Shown: positions 57,376 through 64,000 of the stretch, piece after piece
How positions within the stretch are numbered: the stretch's first letter is position 1
How the letters are laid out: every line of letters starts with the position of its first letter
Assembly (NCBI RefSeq): GCF_036199905.1
Contig: NZ_CP108109.1
Coordinates: forward strand, 3,643,501-3,707,500
Source of the DNA: Streptomyces sp. NBC_00223
GTDB lineage: Bacteria; Actinomycetota; Actinomycetes; Streptomycetales; Streptomycetaceae
DNA: 64,000 bases
Direction of reading: 5' to 3'
Translations under genes and position numbers: made by a program
Notes under the pieces: generated by a model
The model's database searches: none
Seen by the model: only the letters and a program-made list of their open reading frames with translations
What the model was told of the DNA's origin: nothing

Positions 57376-59655
57376 TCAGTCGTTGCTGATCTCCTCGACC
57401 ATCGTGGCGCCCAACTCCTTGATCAACAGGTCGTGGACGCTGACCGCGAAGTCCACCAGGCCGGGGTCGTCGTCCTCGGGGATGTCGTCCTCTATGGGCG
57501 GGAAGTCGTCCATCGGCGGCGGGGGCGGCGGGGTGTTCGGCAGGTCCCGCCGGGAGGCGGCCGCCGGGGCCTGAGCGGAGCCGGGACGCTCGGGCTGGGA
57601 CTGCGCGCCGACGCCGTACGGAGGCGCGGCCTGCTGGGGGCCGCCCTGCTGGTACGGACCCTGCGCCGCGGACGGCTGCTGCGGGGCCGGGGCGGGCGAG
57701 AACGGGGCCGACGGCCTGGGCGCGCCGCCACCACCGCCCGTACCGCCACCACCTCCCCCTCCGCCGCCCCCGCCGGACGGGTCGACAATGGCCTCGATCC
57801 GCCACTGCACGCCGAGCGCGTCGTTGATCGCCTGCTTGAGTACGTCCTCGCTACCGCTGTTGGTGAAGCTGTTACGGGCACCGGGGTTGTCGAACCCGAT
57901 CTGCAGGGTCTCGCCGTCGAAGCCGGCCACCTGCGCGTTGTTGAACAGCAGCATCCAGGTCAGCCGACGGCGGTTCTTGACCGCCTCCAGGATCTGCGGC
58001 CACATCTGGCGTACGCGGGAGGGGTCGCCGACAAGGGCCGGGCCGCCGCCGGGCTGGGGGCGTACGGGGGGCGGCGGGGCGGCCGCCGGGGTCGGCTGCG
58101 GCTGCTGCGGGGCGGCGGGCGTGGACGGGGCACCGGAGCCGCCGGGGCCGCCGGTGGTCGGCCAAGCGCCGGGGCGTTGCTGCTGCGGCGCGGGGGCGGG
58201 CTCCGTCGGGGCGGGCGGCGCGGGGGGCGTCTGGGCCTGCGGCGTACCGCCGGCCGGGCTCACCGGCCACGCTCCCGGGCGGGCGGCGGCGGGCGGCGGG
58301 GCCTCCTCCGCCGGTGCTTGGGGCGTGGGCGGCGGCGCGTATTCGGGTACGGGGGCGGGAGCGGGCTGCGGCGCTGCCTGGGGCTCCGGCGCCGTACGGC
58401 CCAGGGCGGCGCGCGCGGCGGCGGGTCCGGCGGGCAGCCCGGGGCCGTCGCCCGGTGACATCCCTGCTCCCGCGTACGGGGCCGCTCCCGCGTTCAGGAC
58501 CGCCCCCCGCTCCAGCTTCTCCAGCCGGGCCTGCAACGACCGCTCGTCGTCGTACGCCGCCGGCAGCAGCACCCGCGCGCAGATCAGCTCCAGCTGCAAC
58601 CGCGGCGTGGTCGCCCCGCGCATCTCCGTCAACCCGGTGTTGACCAGGTCGGCGGCGCGGCTCAGCTCGGCGGCCCCGAAGACGGACGCCTGGGTCCGCA
58701 TCCGCTCGACCACGTCACGCGGCGCGTCGATGAGGCCCTTCTCCACCGCGTCGGGGACGGCCGCGATGATCACCAGGTCCCGCAGCCGTTCCAGCAGGTC
58801 GGCGACGAAGCGGCGCGGGTCGTGGCCGCCCTCGATCACCCGGTCGACCATCTCGAAGACCGCCGCGCCGTCCCCCGCCGCGAAACCGTCCACCACGTCG
58901 TCCAGCAGCGCCGCGTCGGTGTACCCGAGCAGCGCGGTGGCCATGGCGTATGTCACACCGTCCGCGCCCGCGCCGGCCAGCAACTGGTCCATGACCGACA
59001 TCGAGTCACGTACGGAACCGGCCCCCGACCGTACGACCAGCGGATACACCCCGTCCTCGACCGCGATCGCCTCGCGCTCGCACACCTCGGCGAGGTAGTC
59101 GCGCAGGGTGCCCGGCGGCACCAGGCGGAAGGGGTAGTGGTGCGTACGCGACCGGATGGTGCCGATGACCTTCTCGGGCTCGGTGGTCGCGAAGATGAAC
59201 TTCAGGTGCTCGGGCGGCTCCTCGACCACCTTCAGCAGGGCGTTGAAGCCCTGCGGGGTGACCATGTGGGCCTCGTCGATGATGTAGATCTTGTAGCGGC
59301 TGCCCGCCGGGCCGAAGAACGCCTTCTCCCGCAGGTCACGGGCGTCGTCCACACCGCCGTGCGAGGCCGCGTCGATCTCGATGACGTCGATGGACCCCGG
59401 GCCGTTCCTCGCCAGGTCGCGGCACGAGTGGCACTCCCCGCAGGGGGTGGGCGTCGGCCCCTGCTCGCAGTTCAGGCAGCGGGCGAGGATGCGCGCGCTC
59501 GTCGTCTTCCCGCAGCCGCGCGGCCCGCTGAACAGGTACGCGTGATTGACCCGGTTGTTCCGCAGCGCCTGCTGCAACGGGTCGGTGACGTGCTCCTGCC
59601 CGATGACCTCGGCGAAGGTCTCGGGGCGATAGCGGCGGTACAGAGCGAGGGACAC
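57376..59655 (-). CDS. dnaX: DNA polymerase III gamma/tau subunit
   Basis: A 759-residue clamp-loader subunit from GTG 59655 (VSLALYRRYRPETFAEVIGQ). Walker A is SGPRGCGKTTSARILA, followed by the zinc module CLNCEQGPTPTPCGECHSC, Walker B IIDEAHMV and the sensor FATTEPEK. Residues about 395-590 and 650-740 are Pro/Ala/Gly-rich linkers with a run of glycines; a tau-type C-terminal domain near 580-640 (VKNRRRLTWMLLFNNAQVAGF) follows the first linker. No slippery frameshift site is seen. A short stretch upstream to 59685 lies in frame but has no family support. Confidence 0.95.
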   Translation of the reverse strand: MSLALYRRYRPETFAEVIGQEHVTDPLQQALRNNRVNHAYLFSGPRGCGKTTSARILARCLNCEQGPTPTPCGECHSCRDLARNGPGSIDVIEIDAASHGGVDDARDLREKAFFGPAGSRYKIYIIDEAHMVTPQGFNALLKVVEEPPEHLKFIFATTEPEKVIGTIRSRTHHYPFRLVPPGTLRDYLAEVCEREAIAVEDGVYPLVVRSGAGSVRDSMSVMDQLLAGAGADGVTYAMATALLGYTDAALLDDVVDGFAAGDGAAVFEMVDRVIEGGHDPRRFVADLLERLRDLVIIAAVPDAVEKGLIDAPRDVVERMRTQASVFGAAELSRAADLVNTGLTEMRGATTPRLQLELICARVLLPAAYDDERSLQARLEKLERGAVLNAGAAPYAGAGMSPGDGPGLPAGPAAARAALGRTAPEPQAAPQPAPAPVPEYAPPPTPQAPAEEAPPPAAARPGAWPVSPAGGTPQAQTPPAPPAPTEPAPAPQQQRPGAWPTTGGPGGSGAPSTPAAPQQPQPTPAAAPPPPVRPQPGGGPALVGDPSRVRQMWPQILEAVKNRRRLTWMLLFNNAQVAGFDGETLQIGFDNPGARNSFTNSGSEDVLKQAINDALGVQWRIEAIVDPSGGGGGGGGGGGTGGGGGAPRPSAPFSPAPAPQQPSAAQGPYQQGGPQQAAPPYGVGAQSQPERPGSAQAPAAASRRDLPNTPPPPPPMDDFPPIEDDIPEDDDPGLVDFAVSVHDLLIKELGATMVEEISND

Positions 59656-59951
59656 GTCTATGACGATATCGGGACCCACCGACATCCGGTCCCGCCCCGG
59701 GCTCCGGCCGCCCGCGCTCCCCCGGTGCGGGGCGGCGGGGCTGCCGGCTGGGCCCCCGATGCGGGACGCGCTGGCCGCGGCGGCGTACTGGGCCGGAGGC
59801 TGCCGGGCGTCGGCGGCGGGCCGGCCGGGAAGCCGGCAGCTTGGTCCCGCGGCCTCGATGACGTCCTCGGCTGGGCCTCGGCGACGTGCTCGACTTGTGG
59901 GCTCCGGGCCTGGGCGGTACGCCGACCCGAGCCCGTCCGGGCATGCGAAGA

Positions 59952-60036
59952 CCCCCCACGCACCCGCCAGAGCCCACCTACCCTTGCTGCCTTCCGGCCC
60001 TGGGGGAGTTCAGCGAGATAGCGCCACGTGAGGGGC
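59952..60036 (-). ncRNA. ffs: Signal recognition particle RNA (4.5S type)
   Basis: On the minus strand the sequence CTGAACTCCCCCAGGGCC, then GGAAGGCAGCAAGG is the conserved SRP RNA domain IV (symmetric/asymmetric loops with the GGAA tetraloop). The 5' segment CCCCTCACG can pair with the 3' segment CGTGGGG, closing a rod of about 85 nt. The location upstream of dnaX is usual for this RNA in Streptomyces. Ends are approximate. A TAAGGT -10-like box lies at 60049-60044. Confidence 0.9.
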
Positions 60037-60043
60037 TGCGCCC

Positions 60044-60105
60044 ACCTTACCCGATCCCCCGCCCCCCGAACGAGTTCGCTAGCACCCCCCAACGTCTTGT
60101 AGTGT
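60044..60105. promoter_or_regulatory. Divergent promoter region of SRP RNA and tRNA-Ser
   Basis: For the SRP RNA, TAAGGT (60049-60044, minus strand) sits 8 bases before the presumed 5' end. For the tRNA, TAGTGT (60100-60105, plus strand) sits close before 60113. No good -35 box is found for either. Weak. Confidence 0.3.
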
Positions 60106-60112
60106 TCCTCGC

Positions 60113-60200
60113 GGAGGATTCGCCTAGTGGCCTAGGGCGCACGCTTGGAAAGCGTGTTGGGGGCAACCCCTCACGAGTTCGAATCTCGTATCCTCCGCCA
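60113..60200 (+). tRNA. tRNA-Ser (GGA)
   Basis: The acceptor GGAGGAT (60113-60119) pairs with ATCCTCC (60190-60196), then G and an encoded CCA. The anticodon stem CACGC/GCGTG encloses loop TTGGAAA with anticodon GGA (reads UCC). A long variable arm (TTGGGGGCAACCCCT) confirms the serine class, and the T arm is ACGAG-TTCGAAT-CTCGT. 88 bases including CCA. Confidence 0.97.
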
Positions 60201-60219
60201 GTGCCTCACCGGGCACGAT

Positions 60220-60257
60220 GTCGATGGGGCCCACCGCTCGCGGTGGGCCCCATCGAC
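60220..60257. terminator. Perfect 17-bp hairpin after tRNA-Ser
   Basis: GTCGATGGGGCCCACCG (60220-60236) and CGGTGGGCCCCATCGAC (60241-60257) pair perfectly across the tetraloop CTCG. It starts 20 bases after the tRNA. No U-tract follows, as is common for Streptomyces terminators. It could also be an element-end structure. Confidence 0.6.
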
Positions 60258-60720
60258 GTGCGGGGTTGCAATTTGGGTTGCAGTTGACCGCTTCGACACT
60301 TCGTCGGCCAGGGCTCCGGCAAGTTCAGCCACGAGATTTCGCGCAGGAGCTAAAGCCGCTCCGGGAGACTGAGCGGGCGCGAGCCAGTGCGTCAGGCCGG
60401 GTCCCTCCCGTGGATGCCGGCACGAACAGGATCGCTGCTGACGCCGCCGTACTCGCGCGCCCTGTGGCAGCTGCAGAGCAGCCGGAAGCCATGGCACGAA
60501 GGGCACCCCAGTTGCGGGACAAGCCTCAAAAGCTCCCCGGTGCGCGCAGGCTGGATCCGACCAGATCGCTCTCATCTAACTGAGGCGTATGCCTTGTTGG
60601 CCAAAACCATGTCCGGTCTGGTGCGGGGCCGTCACAGTGTCGGGCAATCGCCTGGGCACCGCAGCCCGTACCATCGCAGCACGCTGACCCGAACTGGCGA
60701 ACCCCGGCAGGACTTCTGTC
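60258..60720. other. Gene-free space after tRNA-Ser; possible element end
   Basis: No coding frame with family support. TTGCAATTTGGGTTGCA (60267-60283) on the minus strand would encode CNPNCN, a tail seen in some Streptomyces integrases, so this may be the last trace of an integrase next to the tRNA. The upstream bases show no integrase motif, so the idea is weak. Confidence 0.35.
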
Positions 60721-61266
60721 ATGACCGAACGACGAGGACCGTGGACCCGCCACGGCCGGATGCCGCTGTGCGCGACCCCACGCCTCACCGCCTACCGGGA
60801 CGAGGTCACGCTTCCGCACGGAGAGCGAGGCACCTACGACTGGGTGCAGGTGCCGGATCAGGTGCGGGTGGCTGCCTTCGTCGACGGGGCGCTTCTCGTC
60901 ATCGAGCAGTACCACTACCTCACCGGACCGATGTGGCAGTTGCCGGGCGGGTCCGTGGATCCGACAGACCGCAACAGTCGTATAGCGGCCCAACGAGAAC
61001 TTGCCGAGGAGACCGGCTACCTCGACGGACGGTGGAGCGGCAGGGGCTCGCTCTACGCCCTACCCGGGCTCACACCCGCCCGCGTCCACCTGTGGAGCAC
61101 GATCGATCCCACGTCTTCCGATGCCGCACCGGACCCCGCAGAGGCCGACCTTGCGGTCCGTCACATTTCTTTGAGCGAGGCGGTGTTCGCGGTACGGGAC
61201 GGCCGCCTGCGGTGTGCGGCGAGTGCGGCCCTGGTGATGATGCTGGCCCTCGGACGGAGCCTGTAA
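60721..61266 (+). CDS. NUDIX hydrolase
   Basis: A 181-residue protein whose ATG follows the CAGGACTTCTGTC leader. The NUDIX box is GGSVDPTDRNSRIAAQRELAEETGY near residue 80-105; the REXXEEXGY core is intact, while the first half has one extra residue and Asp in place of Glu. Strands before it (VAAFVDGALLVIEQYHYLTGPMWQLPGG) resemble ADP-ribose pyrophosphatases. It would cleave a nucleoside diphosphate linked to another group. It converges on the TIR protein gene with five bases between stops, so a link to NAD or ADP-ribose products is worth testing. Confidence 0.87.
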   Translation: MTERRGPWTRHGRMPLCATPRLTAYRDEVTLPHGERGTYDWVQVPDQVRVAAFVDGALLVIEQYHYLTGPMWQLPGGSVDPTDRNSRIAAQRELAEETGYLDGRWSGRGSLYALPGLTPARVHLWSTIDPTSSDAAPDPAEADLAVRHISLSEAVFAVRDGRLRCAASAALVMMLALGRSL

Positions 61267-61271
61267 ACCCG

Positions 61272-63806
61272 TCAGCCCAGATCGCCCCGCGCATCCAGGT
61301 CGAAGTCTTCCTCACGGCCGGCGAGCCGGTCGTCACACCGCTTCAGTTCCGCCTTGAGATCGGCACGCCGCTGCGGGGCAAGCACTGTTCGGTCGAGCAT
61401 TCCCCGCAGAGCATCCCGCCGGATCAGGAGGTGGACGGGACGCTCGGGGCTGATGAACCGCTCTGTATACGAGTACGCGGTCTGGTAGTCCTGCTGGGCA
61501 ATGCTCAGCCGGGCCCTGAGGCCGGTCCGAATGTCACGGCGCTGCCGGCTGAACTTGCGGTCGAGTTGGTCCAAGGCCGTGCTTGCCTCATCGACGCGTG
61601 AGGTGCGCAGCGCACAAAGCACGTAGTTGGCCAGCACCTCGAAGCGAACGTTGTCGGACTTCTCCACCGCCTTCTGGGCGAATTCATAGGCAGTGTCCAT
61701 TTCGCCCCAGAGGTACTCCACACGTGACGTGCGGTGGCTAACCATCTCGGCGTGGTCGATGTCCGCCAGTCGAACGAGCAGCTTGAGCGCCGTGTCCCGG
61801 TCGCCCAACTTGCAGGCGATCTGGATCTTCAGGTCCACGACGAAACGGTTGTCGGGCTGCTTCTTCTCTGCTCGTGAGATGTGCTCTTCGGCGCGGGGCA
61901 GATCCCCCAGACGAAGACAACACTCGGCCATCTCGCGGTGGATCGCCATGCCACCGTATCCGCTGTCGAGTGCCTTCTGATAGTGCTTCAGGGCCTCTCG
62001 GTGCTCTCCCCTGTGCCTCTCGAGGAAGCCTGTGAGGAAGAATGCGTCGCGCATCTGACCACGCTTCTTGAGCTCTGCGATATGGTCACCCGCCTGTGCG
62101 AACTCGCCGAGCTTCACATGGGCGCGAATGAGCCTAGTCCGGGCTTGATGGATGCCGGAATCGGCGTTAAGTGCATCGGTCGCCATGTCGACGGAGCGTT
62201 GGTACTCCTGCTCGTAGTAGTACTGGTCGGCTAGCTTCACGCGGTCGGTGAGCAGGGCGTAGGCCCGGGGGGTGAACTGTTGCCCGGCCTTTTCCATCGC
62301 GCGAAACAGGGTGCGTTGCAGGGCCAAGTAGTCGGTTCCGTCTTCGGAACGGATCAGGAACTCGTCCAGTCTGCTCGCGACCGCCCCGTACTCGGCCTTT
62401 CTGCAGGCGCCGAACTCGCGGCGGATCGCATCAACGGCTGGCCCGGACACCTCGTACCAACCACCGGCGGTCGGGACGATCAGAGAGACGTCGATGAGAT
62501 GGATCAGGGCCTTCTCAATACCGTCGTCCGAAGTGCTGGTCGCTTCCTGCAGGACGGAAAGCGGTAGCGGGCTGTTCGCCGCCATAACGCGAAGGATTTT
62601 CTGCTCCGTATTGCTGAACTTGTTCTGTTTGAGATAGCTGGAGAGCGGCGAAGCGCCGAAATCCGAGAGCATCCGGCCGCGGATCCCGAGATCGGGCCCG
62701 TAGGCCGTGATCAGTTCGAGGGCGAACGTGACCGAGGGTGGATAGCCGCGGACCGCTGTGGTGATCTCCTTGACGGTCGCGGGGGACAAGGTGATCTGAC
62801 GGGCCTTCGCGGTGAGGCCTACGAGACGGCTGATGTCCGCATCTTCCAGGGGTCGGAGATGGACCACGCCGAGCGGGCGCATTCCTCGCGCGATGAAGTG
62901 ATCCGACGAGGGCCGCCGATTCGTGAGCAACGCGGTGACGACGTCAGGATACTGGCTCAGCGACTCGATCAGGTCGAGGATGTAAGGCGCGATATCGCCG
63001 TCGTTGTCCAGGAGCCCACCCTCGTCATGGAACACCGGCATCTGGTGGTATTTGCAGATCTCCTGGAACTTGGCCAAGGAGTGTGCAAGGGCCTGCGCGT
63101 CACTGAGCGCGGTGATCTCTCTCGTCCGCTTCAGGGACTCTTCGGGGGTCTCCGAAGGATCGACCAGCGCGGAGAGCTTCGCGGCAAGGGCCTGCACCGT
63201 GTCACCGGGTTCCACGCCGATGACCAGGAGGGTGTCTAGGTTCAGCGACTCGCGAACCATCTTGCTCAAGGTGGCGCGTCGGCCTATGCGAGGAAGCCCT
63301 GTCACGCAGGCGACCTGGCTCTCCGCTCCCGGTTCCGGCGCGGAGTACACGTCCTGAAGTGCCGCGATCTCGGCGGCCCGGCCGACGAAGCGGGGGCTCT
63401 GGCCCTGACGCACCAGATCGTCGATGAGGGCTCTGATCCTACGCGCGGCAGGCTTCGCAGCGATCGTCGTGATGTGCTTGCTCCGGTTCAGCCACTCCGG
63501 GAGATCCTCGGCCGGGATGTCCGAGCCCAGGCGGACCACCAGGACGTTCTTGATTCGCCCCATCGCTGCCTGGAAGCGTGCCTCACGGATCTCATGTCCC
63601 ACCCACGGGGAGGCCAGGGCTGCCTTGCTGAGAAAGAAGACGAAAGCCGCTGATTCCTTGACGGCATCGTCGATGGAGCTGAGGATGTCGCCGCCAGCAA
63701 GGAACGACTGACAGTCGATCGTGGCAAAGGCTCGGCCGACCTCAGATGCCACTTCTCGCACAAAGGCGGCGTCCTGAGTCGAGTAGGAGAAGAACGCCTT
63801 GATCAT
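61272..63806 (-). CDS. TIR–NTPase (STAND-like)–TPR protein, probable phage-sensing NADase
   Basis: An 844-residue protein starting at ATG 63806, overlapping the upstream stop (ATGA). Residues 1-130 are a TIR domain (MIKAFFSYSTQDAAFVREVA; LAGGDILSSIDDAVKESAAFVFFLS; SPWVGHEIREARF), with the likely catalytic glutamate E72. Residues about 135-480 resemble a STAND/NB-ARC NTPase: FVGRAAEIAAL opens the module, but the P-loop reads GLPRIGRRA (170-178), with Arg in place of the conserved Lys. A winged-helix part (TEQKILRVMAANSPLPLSVL) follows. Residues about 520-790 are TPR-like repeats (EALKHYQKALDSGYGG; CLRLGDLPRAEEHISRAEK; TAYEFAQKAVEKSD). In known TIR–STAND proteins, the repeats sense phage protein and TIR degrades NAD, stopping growth. 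The function here is inferred. Confidence 0.85.
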   Translation of the reverse strand: MIKAFFSYSTQDAAFVREVASEVGRAFATIDCQSFLAGGDILSSIDDAVKESAAFVFFLSKAALASPWVGHEIREARFQAAMGRIKNVLVVRLGSDIPAEDLPEWLNRSKHITTIAAKPAARRIRALIDDLVRQGQSPRFVGRAAEIAALQDVYSAPEPGAESQVACVTGLPRIGRRATLSKMVRESLNLDTLLVIGVEPGDTVQALAAKLSALVDPSETPEESLKRTREITALSDAQALAHSLAKFQEICKYHQMPVFHDEGGLLDNDGDIAPYILDLIESLSQYPDVVTALLTNRRPSSDHFIARGMRPLGVVHLRPLEDADISRLVGLTAKARQITLSPATVKEITTAVRGYPPSVTFALELITAYGPDLGIRGRMLSDFGASPLSSYLKQNKFSNTEQKILRVMAANSPLPLSVLQEATSTSDDGIEKALIHLIDVSLIVPTAGGWYEVSGPAVDAIRREFGACRKAEYGAVASRLDEFLIRSEDGTDYLALQRTLFRAMEKAGQQFTPRAYALLTDRVKLADQYYYEQEYQRSVDMATDALNADSGIHQARTRLIRAHVKLGEFAQAGDHIAELKKRGQMRDAFFLTGFLERHRGEHREALKHYQKALDSGYGGMAIHREMAECCLRLGDLPRAEEHISRAEKKQPDNRFVVDLKIQIACKLGDRDTALKLLVRLADIDHAEMVSHRTSRVEYLWGEMDTAYEFAQKAVEKSDNVRFEVLANYVLCALRTSRVDEASTALDQLDRKFSRQRRDIRTGLRARLSIAQQDYQTAYSYTERFISPERPVHLLIRRDALRGMLDRTVLAPQRRADLKAELKRCDDRLAGREEDFDLDARGDLG

Positions 63807-64000
63807 GGAACGGCCGGTCCTCTCGGGGCGAGCGGCTGGGACGAGACGGGCGCTAGTGGAGCCTGGGCGGGGACGACCACTGAAGTCCCGATCAGATCCG
63901 CGGCCCCTGCCACTTTGCCCAGCAGCTGGGTCAGTTCCAAGAGAACTAGACGCAGCGAGTCAAGATCGGCTCGGAGGGTGCCGATCTCCTGCCAGGCATT
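63803..64000 (-). CDS. C-terminus of an unidentified gene coupled to the TIR protein
   Basis: The last 65 codons of a gene running off the window, ending TGA at 63805-63803 and overlapping the TIR ATG. The visible part has a heptad-like helix (IGTLRADLDSLRLVLLELTQLL), then a Pro/Val/Ala-rich tail (VVPAQAPLAPVSSQPLAP). It is therefore probably a small helical or coiled-coil protein with a flexible end. No family recognised. The coupling suggests a partner or regulator of the TIR protein. Confidence 0.6.
   Translation of the reverse strand, partial: NAWQEIGTLRADLDSLRLVLLELTQLLGKVAGAADLIGTSVVVPAQAPLAPVSSQPLAPRGPAVP

Noticed and set aside
57376..59655. Programmed frameshift site in dnaX
   Set aside because: No A AAA AAG-type slippery sequence; the gene reads as one frame.

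Overview
The window is from a high-GC, linear-chromosome type actinomycete, almost certainly Streptomyces or a close relative. GC-rich third codon positions, GTG starts, the order dnaX–ybaB–recR–DUF5063–aspartokinase–SigE-type sigma factor with an SRP RNA and a tRNA-Ser(GGA) beside dnaX, and families such as DUF397, YCII, DUF952 and a LmrA/YxaF-type TetR regulator all point there. All calls come from reading sequence and translations; no database search was run.

Bases 1 to about 36,400 form a dense anti-phage defence island. Left part: a very large kinase–helicase–DUF1998 fusion (1-6351), a DrmD-like SNF2 helicase (6392-9346) and a DrmMI-like adenine methylase (9346-13467), closely spaced or overlapping on the + strand. 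Converging on them is a second operon, read from 23339 down to 15562: a sigma-70 family protein, DrmA-like helicase, DrmB-like DUF1998 protein and a short SF1 helicase, with start/stop overlaps in the last three. Together these give four of the five class 1 DISARM components (no phospholipase-D DrmC was found) plus three unusual additions: the kinase fusion, the sigma factor and the SF1 helicase. Between the two operons lie a small basic protein, a broken DUF397 gene and an EcsC-like protein.

From 23.5 to 36 kb comes a second layer: McrB–McrC with a UvrD-type helicase (+ strand), an HTH-fused N6 methylase, a single-chain nuclease–methylase–specificity enzyme resembling type ISP/IIG but lacking a motor, and a ScoMcrA-like type IV restriction protein. 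The island ends at 36386-36428 in a 3' fragment of tRNA-Pro(GGG), followed by a decayed tyrosine integrase and frameshifted genes: a typical tRNA-targeted integration scar.

From about 37.8 to 60 kb is ordinary chromosome: a large SNF2 helicase, ADP-ribosylglycohydrolase, SMI1/KNR4, DUF952, two GNAT acetyltransferases, a hydroxyisobutyrate-dehydrogenase-like enzyme divergent from a GNAT gene across two TATGAC-N4-GTCATA palindromes, a TetR regulator, a universal stress protein, an S9 peptidase, SURF1, a sigma factor with a membrane partner, aspartokinase, RecR, YbaB, DnaX and SRP RNA. After tRNA-Ser (60113-60200) a second, smaller accessory segment begins: a NUDIX hydrolase and a TIR–NTPase–TPR protein that is translationally coupled to an upstream gene running off the window.
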